Shown here: in pieces, positions 1 through 11,177 of the stretch
Numbering within the stretch: position 1 is the stretch's first letter
Layout: each line of letters opens with the position of its first letter
Assembly (NCBI GenBank): GCA_910890315.1
Contig: CAJVGD010000030.1
Location: forward strand, 1-63,143
Reading direction: 5' to 3'
DNA from: Serendipita indica DSM 11827
Lineage: Eukaryota; Basidiomycota; Agaricomycetes; Sebacinales; Serendipitaceae
Length of the DNA: 63,143 bases
The notes under the pieces: generated by a model
The model's input: only the letters and a program-made list of their open reading frames with translations
The model's database searches: none
Told to the model about the DNA's origin: nothing
Translations under genes and position numbers: made by a program

Positions 1-587
1 CAAACTTTAGCGATCGAGCGATGGATAGTAACCAGGGAAGCGTTGATTAGACTACATGATCTACACTTTACACTAAGTCAACAAAGTCGTTAGTCTATTA
101 CCAGTTCCTTACGCCAGCTCTATATGATCTACCACCAAGTCATTGGAGTTAGTACTCGCGAGTTGATCAAAGTCAACATTCTTGTAAGAAACCGTTGTAC
201 AATTTGTACCTGATCTACATAAGGAATGTGGCAAACATTGAATGCACAATTTTGAACACTTGTCGATCCTGTCGAGTCACCGATGATGACCACTAATCTA
301 TCTGGCCAATGAGCATCTCCAAGATGATTAAAAGTCTCTCAAAAGTTCATGCCGTGAGCATCTGGGGTGAAAAAGGACGCCGCGCAAAGGTTAGATACAA
401 AGGCGCGATCTTGTAGGCCCTCGAGCGACACCCACTGCGCAGGAGACTGGTCCAGCGATATGCCGATTCTTCAACCCAAAGTTGGGTGAGAGGAACATTG
501 GGACCCTCTCACTGGTGGAATTTCAAGCGATTTCATCGTTCAATCCCAAGCTCATACTGTGCATTCATCGAGCAATTTACTTGCGAA
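1..587. other. 5' flank, no gene seen
   Basis: No open frame here has recognisable protein character, and I see no RNA gene or repeat. It is probably the promoter and 5' untranslated region of the kinase gene that starts at 588. Confidence 0.5.
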
Positions 588-1977
588 ATGAGTGAACGTC
601 ATTCGAGCACAAACTGGACCGGTCGTCAGACCACCAGTGTATATCCCGAGTCGACCCGCTCGCAAGAGTGGTCACCTCGTGGAGCCAGCGAGCAAACAGA
701 GGGAAAACATGCAGAATTAGCAGATTCTCGGCATTCAGGGGCAAGAGATCCAACCCCCTCTTCGTCCCCTGATGTCGAATATACCCATCCGCCTACCCCG
801 GATCTCTTCGAGTCTGACTCGGAGAGTCCGGTATTCTCGCATCTTGAGGACATGGGGGCTATGAGCAACGATGACCATGCATCTAATGGCTCGTCGAGGA
901 ACGGAAGAGTCGGCTTCATAAGAGGAGTCGCTTCCGGTGGACGTGCACACACTGGCCAAGCTGCGGATGATCGCCCACCACCGCGAAAACTCTCCATGGA
1001 ATCCCTTGCTGCAGCCGAACTGATCGGCAGAGGCGGATTCGGGCATGTCTACAGAGGGCGGCATACTGATACTGGGAAGGTCCTTGCGATCAAGTTAATC
1101 CCCCGTTCAGACAAAGCCCAAAGAGTCAAAGACTCGCTATGGAGAGAGCGCGAAGTGGGTGTGTGTATCTCCGAGGCTAAAGCTCGAGTTGGCGGCCAGG
1201 CAGGCAGTTCGGCAATTCTGGGCCTTTTGCACCTGCTTGGGGCCTTCTTGACTCCGGAGTGTATCGTACTTGTTACGGTGAGCGTCTATAATGGGTACTG
1301 GGGGAGTCCGACACACAGTTTAGGAACTGTGTGTGACGGACATGGCGGCAATACGCTGCCTCGACGAGGACGACCTGCGGTTCTACTTTGGGGAACTTGT
1401 GAGCATTTATTAAGTGTGAATACCGTTGTAGAGATCTAAACGCGAAAACAGATCTGCGGCGTGCGTTATCTGCACGACGAATTGGGATATGTTCACCGCG
1501 ATCTTAAACCGAGCAACATCCTGCTGACCCGGGATGGACATGCCCAGATCGCGGACTTTGGTCTCGTAGAGAGCATTTCAAATGTCAACTACGAGCCAAA
1601 GCCATTGAGACCCGGTCGGGATCACTTTCGCGGAGTAGGCACTCTTGGGTATATCCCACCAGAGGCCCATCTGCTGGGTGTCCAGGGCCCCGAGGGTGAT
1701 GTGTGGGCCCTTGGGGTTATCTTGTTCAGGCTTGCGACCGGAATAGTATGTACTTTGGGTCTCTTTTTGGGTGCTGACACCGAGGGTAGCACCCATTTCG
1801 CCAAAAGGGCGATGATGAAGACACGGTCGTTGGCAATGTGGCTCATAGACCACTTACCATGTCTTCTACAGAGAATCTCTCTATAAACTCTATATGCTGA
1901 TCAGAGGCCTCCTGCTACGAGACAGTGAGGCCCGATGGACCCTCCGTAATGCCATGAACACGGAGGTGGTTCTTTGA
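588..1977 (+). CDS. Ser/Thr protein kinase
   Basis: Protein kinase with a disordered Ser/Pro-rich N-terminus of about 130 residues followed by a catalytic domain. Visible motifs are the glycine loop (LIGRGGFGHVYRG), the VAIK-type lysine (LAIKLIP), the catalytic loop HRDLKPSN, DFG (IADFGLV), a GYIPPEA motif in place of APE, and DVWALGVILF of subdomain IX. It is spliced: an intron begins near 1278 after LVT, a second lies at about 1400-1451, and a third follows LATG near 1747. The ATG at 588 is the first in frame with the domain. Near 1885-1887 the frame moves by one base in an AAA run; one extra A would continue into LYMLIRGLLLRDSEARW and the stop at 1975-1977. I cannot assign a kinase family beyond Ser/Thr. 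No neighbour hints at its pathway. Confidence 0.8.
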
Positions 1978-3306
1978 GATGCGTATCCGTTGGTATTTCT
2001 ATTGGGCACTTACAATGGGATAGTTCCGACTTTTGGGAGAGATGCAGGATGGAAGGCTACAGCCTCCGCCTTTGCCCCGTGCATTAGTGCGTGATCCGAA
2101 ACCGGGCACACTTGCACATTAAAGTATGTGGCGGGCGAGTACTAGCGTCGCACGGATTCGCAACGGTCACGATTGAGACTAGCGAGTGCGCCGAAGATGT
2201 AGCGTTCTACTACCAACATCCCGATCTCTCCCAAATGAGGATATGATACTTTTTCTTGGACGCTCGATATCGAGCTTGTAATTGTATCACTGGTTCGAGT
2301 TGGTTTTTATGGCTTGTTCTTTATCGATATGTACATATGTGATAGCGAAGGCGTCCGAGTAGTTCTGCACTCTTGGATTGCTCCTTACGCTTGTCACGGG
2401 TTCGTTATGTCTAGACGGCTACGAGTTCAGTTACAACTTTCGACTTTAGTTACAGTTTCGGCTTCAGTTATAGTTTTCAGTCTCAAGTTCATGTTCGAGT
2501 CTTTGGCTTCAAGGTAAGTAACTTTTGTTGGTCGCTGGCTTGAGGGTCGGCTCTCAGGACTTGGGTATCGTTCGAGTTCTAGTCTATGTCTTAGTGTATT
2601 TAGCCTCCTTGAATGCTACCTTGTGATGACATGCTAGTCTAACACGTATAGAAAGGGCTTGATTAGAGACATTGACCTACAAGATGTAGTCACGAGGTCT
2701 ATAATAAGTCAACTCGCGATACTAACTTCGACCTTGTCTGCGAATAAGCAGTAGCTTTGTTTGTCCGGCTATTTGCCAACCGTGTTTGGTAACAACTCGT
2801 CGTACTAAAGACGAGGCGAGTATGTGGATTTTCATACATAACGGTGGCTATCCCTCGTATACAGTAACTGTACGTTGTACGCAATCAAAAGCTCCCGGTC
2901 ATTCGACCCGATGCTACCCATGCTTCTCACAAGTCAACTCGATAGTGATTTCTGTCTAGCTGTCCATACTGTAGCTCGTCTAATGTTGGGTTGCTTACTG
3001 TGAGCTCGATTCGTTATCTTATTCGCTATGAATTTCGAAATGGTACTCTCCATTCCGATCCTGGCTCCGACTTACTAGATGTTCAGCCAGCTCAACATGT
3101 TGGAATGGCAGGTTGACTCTCTCCTCATCGCGGCCTCAACATGTAAGGACCCCGAAACCGAGCTTTCAAAATCTAAAGGTTCAATAGGCCTCCAAAGCGC
3201 AAGTTGCTCGTAGATGGTGATGTTACAGTGAGATCTAAGGCTGTTTTGAACGCGATATTGTCATTTACCACTACTTTTCCAGTCGCTGCCCGAGCAACTC
3301 TCTTTT
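1978..3306. other. intergenic, no gene supported
   Basis: About 1.3 kb without a convincing gene. The sequence is rich in TTCGAGTT-like words and has a short degenerate tandem repeat at 2426-2479. It could hold untranslated regions, an undetected 5' exon of the next gene near 3250-3300, or eroded repeat DNA. No terminal repeats or transposase motifs were seen. Confidence 0.5.
2426..2479. repeat. 18-bp degenerate tandem repeat, 3 copies
   Basis: Three successive 18-bp units beginning at 2426, 2444 and 2462 share the core yTTyAGTTAyA and then a TTTC-type tail. They differ at a few positions each. The repeat is noncoding and its role is unknown. Confidence 0.6.
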
Positions 3307-3965
3307 ATGCATATACCAAAACCCTTCAAGAACCCGGCATATACGAAGAATAGCACTCGCAGGACGCAGACATTGAAGACGCTTCTGTCCCGCGAGAAAG
3401 AACGAGACAAGGCTGTCCGCGCCGAGTTGTCAAGACGGCGAACAGGAGTTGATACGATAGAAGAAGGGGCGGATGCCAAGATGGAAGATGGCCAAAAGCA
3501 GGCCTACGACGGCGAGGACAGGATGGACCTGGATCCCGCCGTCAAGCGACCGGTCATTCCCGAGTTTACTCTCGATGAAGTGGACATTTCCGAAGGTATT
3601 ATGGACCCGGATGACATCCCATCTTGTAAGTACTTTGCCGTATGGTACATTTTATTTATCGTTACCAGACTTCTCCATCGAAGCACCACCGTCGTTTATC
3701 CCAATGAAGCGTTATTGCGACATTACTGGTTTAGAGGTAAGTCATGTCTTCCTTTCTGACGAGTTCATAGCTCAAAGCGTATAGGGCCCTTACAAGGATC
3801 CAAAGACGGGATTACGCTATCATGATCTTGGGGTCTACAACTATATTCAGGGCTTGGTACGTCTGAACTCTTCTTGATTCGATGCGATCTCACTGGCTGT
3901 AGAACCCCGCGACGATTCAGGCTCATCTCTCGATTCGTGGTTCCTCTGGAACTGTTATCAAGTAA
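3307..3965 (+). CDS. IES6: INO80 complex subunit Ies6/INO80C (YL1 C-terminal domain)
   Basis: Small subunit of the INO80 chromatin remodeller, nuclear; in yeast Ies6 works with Arp5 in nucleosome sliding. The N-terminus has the family's PKPFKNPAYTK block and a basic RRTQTLKTLLSREKER helix. After an acidic insert comes the YL1-C domain: FSIEAPPSFIPMKRYCDITG, then GPYKDPKTGLRYHDLGVYNY. Four exons fit exactly: 3307-3625, 3669-3736, 3785-3856 and 3903-3965, giving 173 residues and ending GTVIK-stop. All introns are GT..AG and 43-48 nt. Residues after IQGL read NPATIQAHLSIRG, as expected for the domain end. A further 5' exon upstream of 3307 cannot be excluded. Confidence 0.9.
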
Positions 3966-4118
3966 ACTCGGTGTAGATTGCGTACTTCTCTTGTGCATCT
4001 CATGTGGTGCTTGGTAACAATCCATAACTTGGACCCGACCGCTGCATTTTGTACTCCACGACCCTAAGTTATTGGAAGCACACCTTACCTATTCTATTCT
4101 CTACTTTACTCTTCTCTA

Positions 4119-5736
4119 ATGCATCATCCTATTGATCTCAACGTAGTTGCACGCGTCGTTTCCTCGAGCCTTGGGACAGACGGCGTCGACTATCGGTATC
4201 AAGAGGACTGCGGAATGTCCGACACGTCCACTTTCGTCAAGCTTGTCAACGCCACCGATGTTCATGATACCATCATCGTCAGCGTCGCGACGCTCGTTAC
4301 CATTGACAAGTTTGATGCGGGCCTCCTTCAACACAAGTTTGATCAAAACATTGCATTTCTTCAACACCCCATTGGTACAGTTCCATCCTATAGATACGCT
4401 GCTGATTACTGAGTCGGTACCACTTAGGCGTTAAACTACCCTGTGCCCCACTGTTCTCACCAGCGGCAAACCTAGCCCCGAGTTTGGGTTCTCTTGGGTC
4501 GCCTATAAGCATCTCGACGGGTGGCCACTCTCCTCAAACTGGCACCAACTTCAGCCAGCGATTCGTGCGGCAGTCGTCCACAACCTCGCTACATTTACGA
4601 TCAATCTCGCGGCAGTTCGGCGCAGTTTCCGTGAGAACTCGGCTTCTAGTGCAGACTATGTTGGCTCTGTCACCCAACCACGGGCTGTTCACTTGCATCC
4701 TCTCGCAAAGGAGCGAGACTATCGTGTGACCACCCACGACTTTTTGGTTAACAACACGCACGCACGGCTCCTGAAGCAACTCACGACGATGCATTGCTTC
4801 AAGCTCCAGAGAGGCAGAGCGCCCCCCGGTTCCAAGGTGCTCGCCGTGGACCAAGTTCACGCTGTCTCACCTGTTGCACAGTTGGTGCTCGAGATGTCGT
4901 ATCCGACCGTCTTGGCCCATCTCAACCTGGACCCACAGAACATTTGGATCGATCCCTTTTCTGGTGAACTCACGGCGATTCTGGGTTGGGAGCTCGCTCA
5001 TTTTGCACCGACCTGGATGGCAAGCGCACCTCCTCCATGGCTACTCAACGAAAAGGCCGACTTTATGCTTCAAGCTGAGAAACGTAGCGATCCTTGGAAG
5101 ATTTGGCGACCCCACTTTCACCACCCGTCTAAGAATATTGGAAAAGAGATGAAGACACTTCGCCAAGTCTGGGATGCGTCTCTACGTTCGAGTGATGCAT
5201 TCAAGGGGACCCGAGCTCGAGATGACCTCGCAAGGATGGCGATGAGGGCCTGCTTTGTGGAAGAGGACAAGCTGATCAAGTCTCTTCATTGGGCTAAGCA
5301 TGTGGTATCTCCGGCATCCTCCACTTTCTTTCGGATCATCTTTCTCAGACACAACCTCGCCCTTCTGGTGCTCGCGTTCGTTTTGGTCGTTCTCTACACA
5401 GGATTTGGAGGGCAAATGGACCTGGCAAGGATGGCACGTGGTGTTCCGCCAACAGCCGCTCTCGCAGCTTTGCTCCTCACGGTAATCGGTTACTGTTTCA
5501 CACCCCAAGCAGTGATCATAATGAGTCCCAAGAAGGCCGCAAAGCACGTTCTCGTTATCGAGTCCGTTCTTTTCAAGAGTCAACTCCCATGGCTGTTTGG
5601 TTACACGGCGAGCGAGGCGAATAAGAAGAAGGCACTGGAGGCGGTCCCGTGCTCTCCTGCGACCAGCATTGTACCCAATGGTGTCTACATTCCCAATCTC
5701 ATGTCTCGTGCTTCGACTGTCGCTGGCACCCAGTAG
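4119..5736 (+). CDS. aminoglycoside phosphotransferase/choline kinase-like protein with C-terminal membrane segments
   Basis: Resembles the large fungal APH-like family. The N-terminal exon (4119 to about 4370) reads VDYRYQEDCG..FDAGLLQHKFDQNIAFLQH. Later sequence has EFGFSWVAYKHLDGWPL and the kinase-loop-like LAHLNLDPQNIWID followed by LTAILGWELAHFAP, matching the HxDxxxxN and DWE regions. D of the loop is partly replaced (HLNLDPQN), so activity is uncertain. After the kinase part two hydrophobic segments follow in frame (ALLVLAFVLVVLYTGF and TAALAALLLTVIGYCF), unusual for this soluble family. Around 4370-4460 the frames do not join cleanly: LNYPVPT..SGKPSPEFGF would be continuous with one C fewer in CCCC at 4446-4449. 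Either a miscalled base or an unrecognised intron explains this. Substrate unknown. Confidence 0.65.
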
Positions 5737-5916
5737 AGCTGCCCGAACCCTCAGTCGTTCGGCTAGATAAATAGCTTGACAGTAGCTGATGAATCCGAGT
5801 CTCAATGCCTTTGAAAGTGTCACGTTTAAGCGTGTGAGTGCGGCAAGTCGCGCCTGGCAGGGCAATCGCCGTCCAATCAACACCTTGGCCTCTTCCATTT
5901 CGTCGTAGCCACACCG

Positions 5917-7137
5917 ATGAGCCAACCGCGCGACCAGCCCGAGCCATTTGTCCGTCATGGAGATCAGCTCGAGCAATTTCTCGTCAATTTCTGGCAGCGA
6001 CAGGTCGATGCGGCCGAGACAGACCCTCCACCGTATGGAAGACACCCTCCATTGCCGCTTGCGAGAATCAAAAAGGTCATGAAAAGTGACCCAGACGTCC
6101 GAGTATGTCTCTTTTACGAATTCTGTATTTCAACGAGACCGCTCACAATCGTTTCGACGTGTAGATGATTGCTTCTGATGGTGAGCGTGTGTTGCTCGTT
6201 TGTAACAGACTCTTACACAAATATCCTAGCACCTGTATTGTTCTGCAAAGCCTGCGAAAGTACGTACAAGCCCGTTGCAAGCAGTGCGCTCGGGTATGTT
6301 ACCCCGCATATCCCTCGACTGACCACTCGACGTGATCACGTGCTTTTGGTCCCCCTCCGACCTTTCCAGTATTTATCCAGGAAATCACCTGTCGGGCATT
6401 TTTGGTCGCCGACGCGCACAAGCGGCGGACAATCTCAAAGGCAGATATCGCAAAGGCTCTTGCAAAGTCGGATCACTTTGATTTCCTAATTGACGTCGTG
6501 CCGCGCGACGAGGCGGAGCGTGCAAAGACCCAAAAGGCGATCAACAGCGGACTCGAAGCAGAGGCGGTGCGTCCATTTTCTCGGTGTTCATTCTGCCAGA
6601 AGCTTGATGGAAGATTTTGTTGTCGTGTAGGCAGCTGCAGAACAGGCGAATGTGATGGGATCTGGCTCGCAGCACCAGCTTTCGCCGACGACGAGCATGC
6701 ATGCGCCGGCGGTGCTTGGAGGACCAGGAGTGTATCCGCCACCTCCAGGATCACACCTTCAGCAGCTGGGGCATATGATGCAGCCACCGATGCATCCTCA
6801 ACCCCCGATGCATCACCGGTCCCATTCGCACTCTCATTCTCAAGGCATGGTGCATCAGCATCAACACCAGATGTCTCAGCAGACGCCAATGATATCGCCA
6901 ATTGGAATGGGAATGGGGAATCAACCGCCACCGTTGATCCCGAATGCGCGAGGGACCGGTCAGACCCAAAGTCAGGGTATGCCGCAAGCTGGAGGTTCCC
7001 AGCAGCAGCAGCAACAACAACAGCAAGGAGCAAATGGCACGAGTTCCAATGGACGAAGGTCGTCTGTGAGCAGGATGTCCCTCTCACCTACTATTCCGTT
7101 GTCCTCGTCCAGAATGGACCCGCCTTCGTCTCTTTGA
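5917..7137 (+). CDS. HAP5: CCAAT-binding factor subunit HAP5 / NF-YC
   Basis: Histone-fold subunit of the CCAAT-binding complex, which pairs with HAP3 (NF-YB) and recruits HAP2. The fold is clear: LPLARIKKVMKSDPDVR, then MIASDAPVLFCKACEIFIQE, ITCRAFLVADAHKRRTISKA and DIAKALAKSDHFDFLIDVVP. Exons 5917-6102, 6165-6180, 6230-6259, 6370-6566 and 6631-7137 join to 311 residues. The second and third exons are only 16 and 30 nt, so automatic gene callers may miss them. The long C-terminal tail is rich in His, Met, Pro and Gln, with a run of Gln near 7000-7025, and is likely a disordered activation or interaction region. Start ATG at 5917 gives MSQPRDQPEPFVRHGDQLEQ, which fits the family N-terminus. 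Confidence 0.95.
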
Positions 7138-7317
7138 TCTCACATTGGCTTCCTAAAGTATGGTCCATGTAGTTGTACGGTCTGAAAAAATCCATCTGTT
7201 TGTTGTACTCGAAACTTGGCCGCTCCCACGATAGTGATTAAATATGGTCTATTCTATGAAACTCGAAAATGAAGACCGCAGACTGATATGGTACACGATT
7301 GGAGAAAGAGATGGATT

Positions 7318-8361
7318 CTAGAGACCATACTTGTCTTTGAGCTCCTCGGAAAGGGCGTGCTTGTGTGTGGGATGCTCTTTGAGATGAGCCTTGAAGACAT
7401 CGAGGCGGGAAAATGTGCCAGTAACATTCGACTTTTTTTCGTCTAGCCGTTTCTGGGTCGCGCAACCTGGGTGCTCACATCGCAAGTCTGTGGGAGGTGT
7501 GTGCTTTGAGCGAACGTGGCGGAGGATTTCATTCGTCGTGAAGAATTTGCCAGTTTTACCATATGCTTTGGCCTTTGACGTTGGATATGGTCCATGAAGG
7601 AGCGTATTCCACCCGCCGAGTGGGCAATCAAACACTGGACATGTCATACAAGGATGATGTGCAACGGAGGACAAGATGTGGTGGCGTAGACGACGCGAGA
7701 GTCTTGTTGCCTCGGAGGTGATTTCGTCGGGGGACGAGAGGGTGTACACCGTCGTGGGAGGGAGCTCACCCGGATTCTCGACGACGAGTACGGGAAGGCC
7801 ATCTTGGACTGTAAACGTGTCCATGGACGTGTCGCTTGTGGATGATGTCGGGTACGGTGCAGTTCGTCGACGCTTGGGTCGTGTAGAGGCAGACTTGCGC
7901 TGAGGGGTCGAGGCAACTGCAATCGCCATGGGGGATGTCGTGGCGGACGAAGTGGCGAAGATGGCCGCGAGCGATGCGGGGACGAGCGAGGCAGGTCCAT
8001 TCGTACTCTCCTGGGTTTGACCGTGGCTCGCTGGAGGTGTTGAGTCGCGAGATGTGTTGCTACTCGGTGTTGGTGCGTCCTGAAGCTGGGGGTCGATGGC
8101 CAGGGACGAGCCGACTTGTGGCTGTAGCGTCGTCGGTTTCATCAACGAGGGGTGATGCATCCCGAGCGTGTACATGGGATTGATGCATGCGCTAGGGTGG
8201 GTGTACTCATACCCCTCGAGGGTATAGTCCATCAAGGGATAATAGTACGTCGGTGCTGGTGCGAATGGGTCCTCGCCACTGGAAAAGGGAAGAGGGATCC
8301 CAGGGTGAGGCTCTTCATTGAGAAAGTCGTTCCAGAGGAGATCCTTGCGGAGAAATTCCAT
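7318..8361 (-). CDS. C2H2-type zinc-finger protein, probable transcription factor
   Basis: A 347-residue single-exon frame. The first 230 residues are disordered, Pro/Ser/Thr-rich, with a basic RPKRRRTAP patch near residue 166 that may be a nuclear signal. The C-terminal third holds Cys/His spacing of zinc-finger type: CMTCPVFDCPLGG ... EILRHVRSKH and RCEHPGCATQKRL ... FKAHLKEHPTH. It ends KDKYGL-stop. The layout is common in Agaricomycete regulators, but I do not recognise a named orthologue. It converges with HAP5, leaving 180 bp between stop codons. A 5' untranslated exon may lie at 8380-8480. Confidence 0.75.
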   Translation of the reverse strand: MEFLRKDLLWNDFLNEEPHPGIPLPFSSGEDPFAPAPTYYYPLMDYTLEGYEYTHPSACINPMYTLGMHHPSLMKPTTLQPQVGSSLAIDPQLQDAPTPSSNTSRDSTPPASHGQTQESTNGPASLVPASLAAIFATSSATTSPMAIAVASTPQRKSASTRPKRRRTAPYPTSSTSDTSMDTFTVQDGLPVLVVENPGELPPTTVYTLSSPDEITSEATRLSRRLRHHILSSVAHHPCMTCPVFDCPLGGWNTLLHGPYPTSKAKAYGKTGKFFTTNEILRHVRSKHTPPTDLRCEHPGCATQKRLDEKKSNVTGTFSRLDVFKAHLKEHPTHKHALSEELKDKYGL

Positions 8362-8945
8362 CTGCGAGAGGTGAGTTTTCCGTGTCTTCGTTCGACGACT
8401 AGGGTCTCACTCTGTAGAAGAGCGTATACTAGATGATGCAAGTGCTTGGTGTTGAAAGGGACCGACATCTGGATGGGCAACTATAACTTGGTTCATGGCG
8501 GGCCATTGAACAAAGAGGACAACGACACTGGTAAACCATTTGAGTGGCTTAACACACTGTGGGCGGCGCGAGCATCCTCTGTGTTTGCCGAGAACGGCTT
8601 TAGCCAACACCAGAACAATGCTCTGCGGCGAGAAGGGCGGGTACATTGGACGAGGGAGGGCATTGTGGGACAACAGCACTGGCGCATTGGCGCACTCGTC
8701 AACCCGCCTGATTCCTCGCCATGGCTATCCGAATGCCGGCATAGGGGACAGAGGGCAAATGTCCAGAGGACTTTGTCAAGCTGATTTTCGTAGAACAGTG
8801 CAGTTTCCTGGCTGCTGGTACGCTCCTCGCAGCACAGCCGAGCAGGACGACTTTGGGGGGCCTTTACCCTTGGCATGATCGTCATGGGCTGGGAGCATGT
8901 ACGTACGAGTTGTATTGATCCGTTGAATACTTTTCCCATTATTGA

Positions 8946-8990
8946 CTTGAGCGCGCGTAGCTTGAACGCGCGTAACCTGAACGCGCGCAG
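8946..8990. repeat. 15-bp GC-rich tandem repeat, 3 copies
   Basis: Three consecutive 15-bp units starting at 8946, 8961 and 8976, each of the form CyTGArCGCGCGyAr. The GCGCGC cores are spaced exactly 15 bp apart. It lies upstream of the M28 peptidase gene and could be a cluster of binding sites or a slippage product. Confidence 0.75.
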
Positions 8991-9314
8991 CTGCGCCTTC
9001 TCGTCGACTGACCGCGTGGTGGGGCCATATGCCAGAGCTAGGCGAAGCATACCAGATAACGTATGCCATAATGTGCATACCAAAAGACATCCTCGAGTAT
9101 GACAAGATAATGATTTCTGATACGAGATTGATAGAGATCTTGCTGGCGCGTCGGGGAGCGAAGCCTCTGGCCACGCATGGGCCGCCTCGCCCGGGGCCGG
9201 TGCTCCTTTACTACGGTGCCAGCTTCCATGCGGACACGGTTGCCAGCTCAAATACTCCCGGAAACAATCTTTTAGCGCAATGGCGGTTTGCTTGGCGGGC
9301 TCCCGAGTGGTCAA

Positions 9315-9320
9315 TATAAG
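9315..9320 (+). promoter_or_regulatory. TATA-type motif upstream of M28 peptidase 1
   Basis: TATAAG about 150 bp before the ATG at 9468, in a pyrimidine-rich leader. A similar element sits about 120 bp upstream of the paralogue at 36607. Confidence 0.45.
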
Positions 9321-9467
9321 CTCCCCCCCAAGTTGGAGCAGGCCATCTTCAACCAAACTCTTCCCCCTCTTCGTATCGCTGGACGCACCTCTCCTTAGCC
9401 GTCGACCTTCAACTTTCGTTACTTCTACGTGAAACTCTACGACACGATCAACAGCAAAGGATCGAGG

Positions 9468-11023
9468 ATGCTCGCATACGCTCTTCTCTCGCTACTCGCC
9501 GTCTCGACACCCATCGCAGTCGAGGCTTGTCAGAGTAAAGTCACAAAGCCTCCTCTTCTCTGGCTCGCCGATGTTCGCGCAAACGCTGCCCCCGGCACAG
9601 ACTCAACAACAACGCTGAGCAAATCCGACCCCGGCATGCGCCTCATCCGATTCGAGAAAGGCGCCGTCCCCATCCCAATCACTGCAGACGAACACATCGA
9701 ACTTCAGAAGTCTGGCTTGCGCTACACTGACGTCACAGAGGTCGATCTTGAAGCCATCGTCACAGCCAAGGCCGCGGAAGGCAACTATGCTTCCGGTGGA
9801 CGTGCCAGTAAGTCTAGAAACCTTGAAGCTACTTTATTTATTCATGGTATTATCTAGTTCCATCGGCTCCGAGCAAGCAAGCACAAGTAAAGCCTGTGAT
9901 TGCGACACTCTCGCAAGCAAACCTCAAGACGGACCTCTCGTCGCTCACGGCCTACAAGTCTCGCTACTACAAGTCGACTACTGGCGCAAAATCTGCCCAA
10001 GATTTGTTGGCCAAGTTGCAGACAATCGCCTCGTCAGCCTCGGGCAGTGGCGGCAAAGTGACCGTCAGCGCGTTTTCGCATACCTGGGGTATGTCTTCGA
10101 TCATTGCCAGAATCGAGGGCACCAACACCGCGGGTGCGATCACGATTGCTGGTGCCCATCTCGACTCGATCAACCAGTCCGACCCGACGGGTGGTACCGC
10201 GCCAGGTGCAGACGACAATGGCTCTGGCTGTGTCAATCTCATCGAGGCTTTCCGAAAGCTCGTCGCAGCTGGTTTCAAGCCGACGAACCCAGTCGAGTTC
10301 CATTGGTATTCCGGTGAAGAAGCTGGTCTCCTTGGGTCCGCTGCGGTCGCAAGAAGCTACTCGACGGCCAAGAAGTCTATCAACGCCTATCTCAACCTGG
10401 GTATGTTCTAGGAATGTACCCAATTGTCGAGACTCATGAGTTTATAGATATGACGGCGTGGCTGCAAACTGGAACGACACCCCAGATTGGTTTCGTTTCG
10501 TACGTTTACATGCTGCATATCATGAAAGACATTGACGTCCGATAGTGACCGTACTTCGAGCACACTCACTGCTTTCGTCAAGAAGCTCGTGCCAGAATAT
10601 TGTATGTGTTCATGTTCTTGTCACACTACCTTTCGCTGACCTTCTTGTCTAGTGACTGGCGTTATGTAAGGAACCAAAAGGCTTCGACTATATGACATAC
10701 TGACCCACCTCGCAGTGCCTCTGATGACTATTGTGGATATGCCTGCTCGGATCATGCCTCGGTATGTTCATCCGCCTTTTGAATGCGTAGGCTCATCAGC
10801 GATAGTGGAACACACTCGGATATCCTGCCGTTTATCCTTTCGAGTCGATCACAAAGTACGAGAACCCGAACATCCACACTGCAGCGGATACAGCCACATC
10901 ATCTCAGGTATGTACCTACTTTTCTTCCCGAGATATTCGGCTCATACTTTCCAGTTCTCTTATGCTCATGCGCACGAGTTTACCAAGCTCGTCGTCGCAT
11001 ACGTTATGGAGCTTGCGCTCTAG
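9468..11023 (+). CDS. secreted M28 family aminopeptidase (paralogue 1)
   Basis: Extracellular zinc aminopeptidase of the leucine aminopeptidase type. It begins with a signal peptide (MLAYALLSLLAVSTPIAVEA), then a propeptide-like region. The di-zinc motifs are complete: AGAHLDSIN, PGADDNGSG, HWYSGEEAGLLG (the catalytic Glu then a zinc ligand), LNLDMTAW and ACSDHAS. Introns include 9808-9857 and 10401-10447. The final exons give SWNTLGYPAVYPFES, HTAADTATSSQ and HEFTKLVVAYVMELAL-stop. At least seven exons join without any frame break. Two paralogues lie on the other strand at 32.7-36.6 kb; those two resemble each other more than this one. Confidence 0.92.
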
Positions 11024-11177
11024 ATCCTATAGGCATCCGAGTGTAGCGATACATTATTGGTTGTGAATGCACCGGCTTACGTGAGATGAATACGAAAGGA
11101 AACTGTTTCTTCAAGCAAAAAAATGCGACGACAAGAGTGCATTAGATATCGACTTCTGAGAGGAGACCGAAATCAAC

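Larger units (their letters stand above)
8362..9467. other. intergenic between two divergent genes
   Basis: About 1.1 kb between the zinc-finger gene and the first M28 peptidase. A long open frame on the minus strand spans most of it, but its protein is low in recognisable structure and is partly made by the GC-rich repeat at 8946-8990, so I do not call it. A TATA-type motif lies at 9315-9320. Confidence 0.5.

Noticed and set aside
1978-3306. tRNA or small RNA gene in the gene-poor stretch with GGTTCGAGTT words
   Set aside because: The T-loop-like word at about 2292 is not accompanied by an A-box, acceptor stem or anticodon arm.
5182-6045. Long open frame on the minus strand opposite the phosphotransferase-like gene and HAP5 start
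   Set aside because: It overlaps two genes whose conserved motifs are on the plus strand; its own protein has no recognisable motif.
6473-7087. Minus-strand open frame opposite HAP5
   Set aside because: Mirror of the repetitive Gln/His/Pro tail of HAP5; no independent support.
8946-8990. CRISPR-like array
   Set aside because: Units are contiguous 15-bp repeats without spacers; it is a plain tandem repeat.
8493-9356. 287-codon open frame on the minus strand between the zinc-finger gene and M28 peptidase 1
   Set aside because: Starts without ATG, is rich in Cys/Arg/Ser of random type, and part of it is the 15-bp GC repeat read as RAFRLRAFKLRA.
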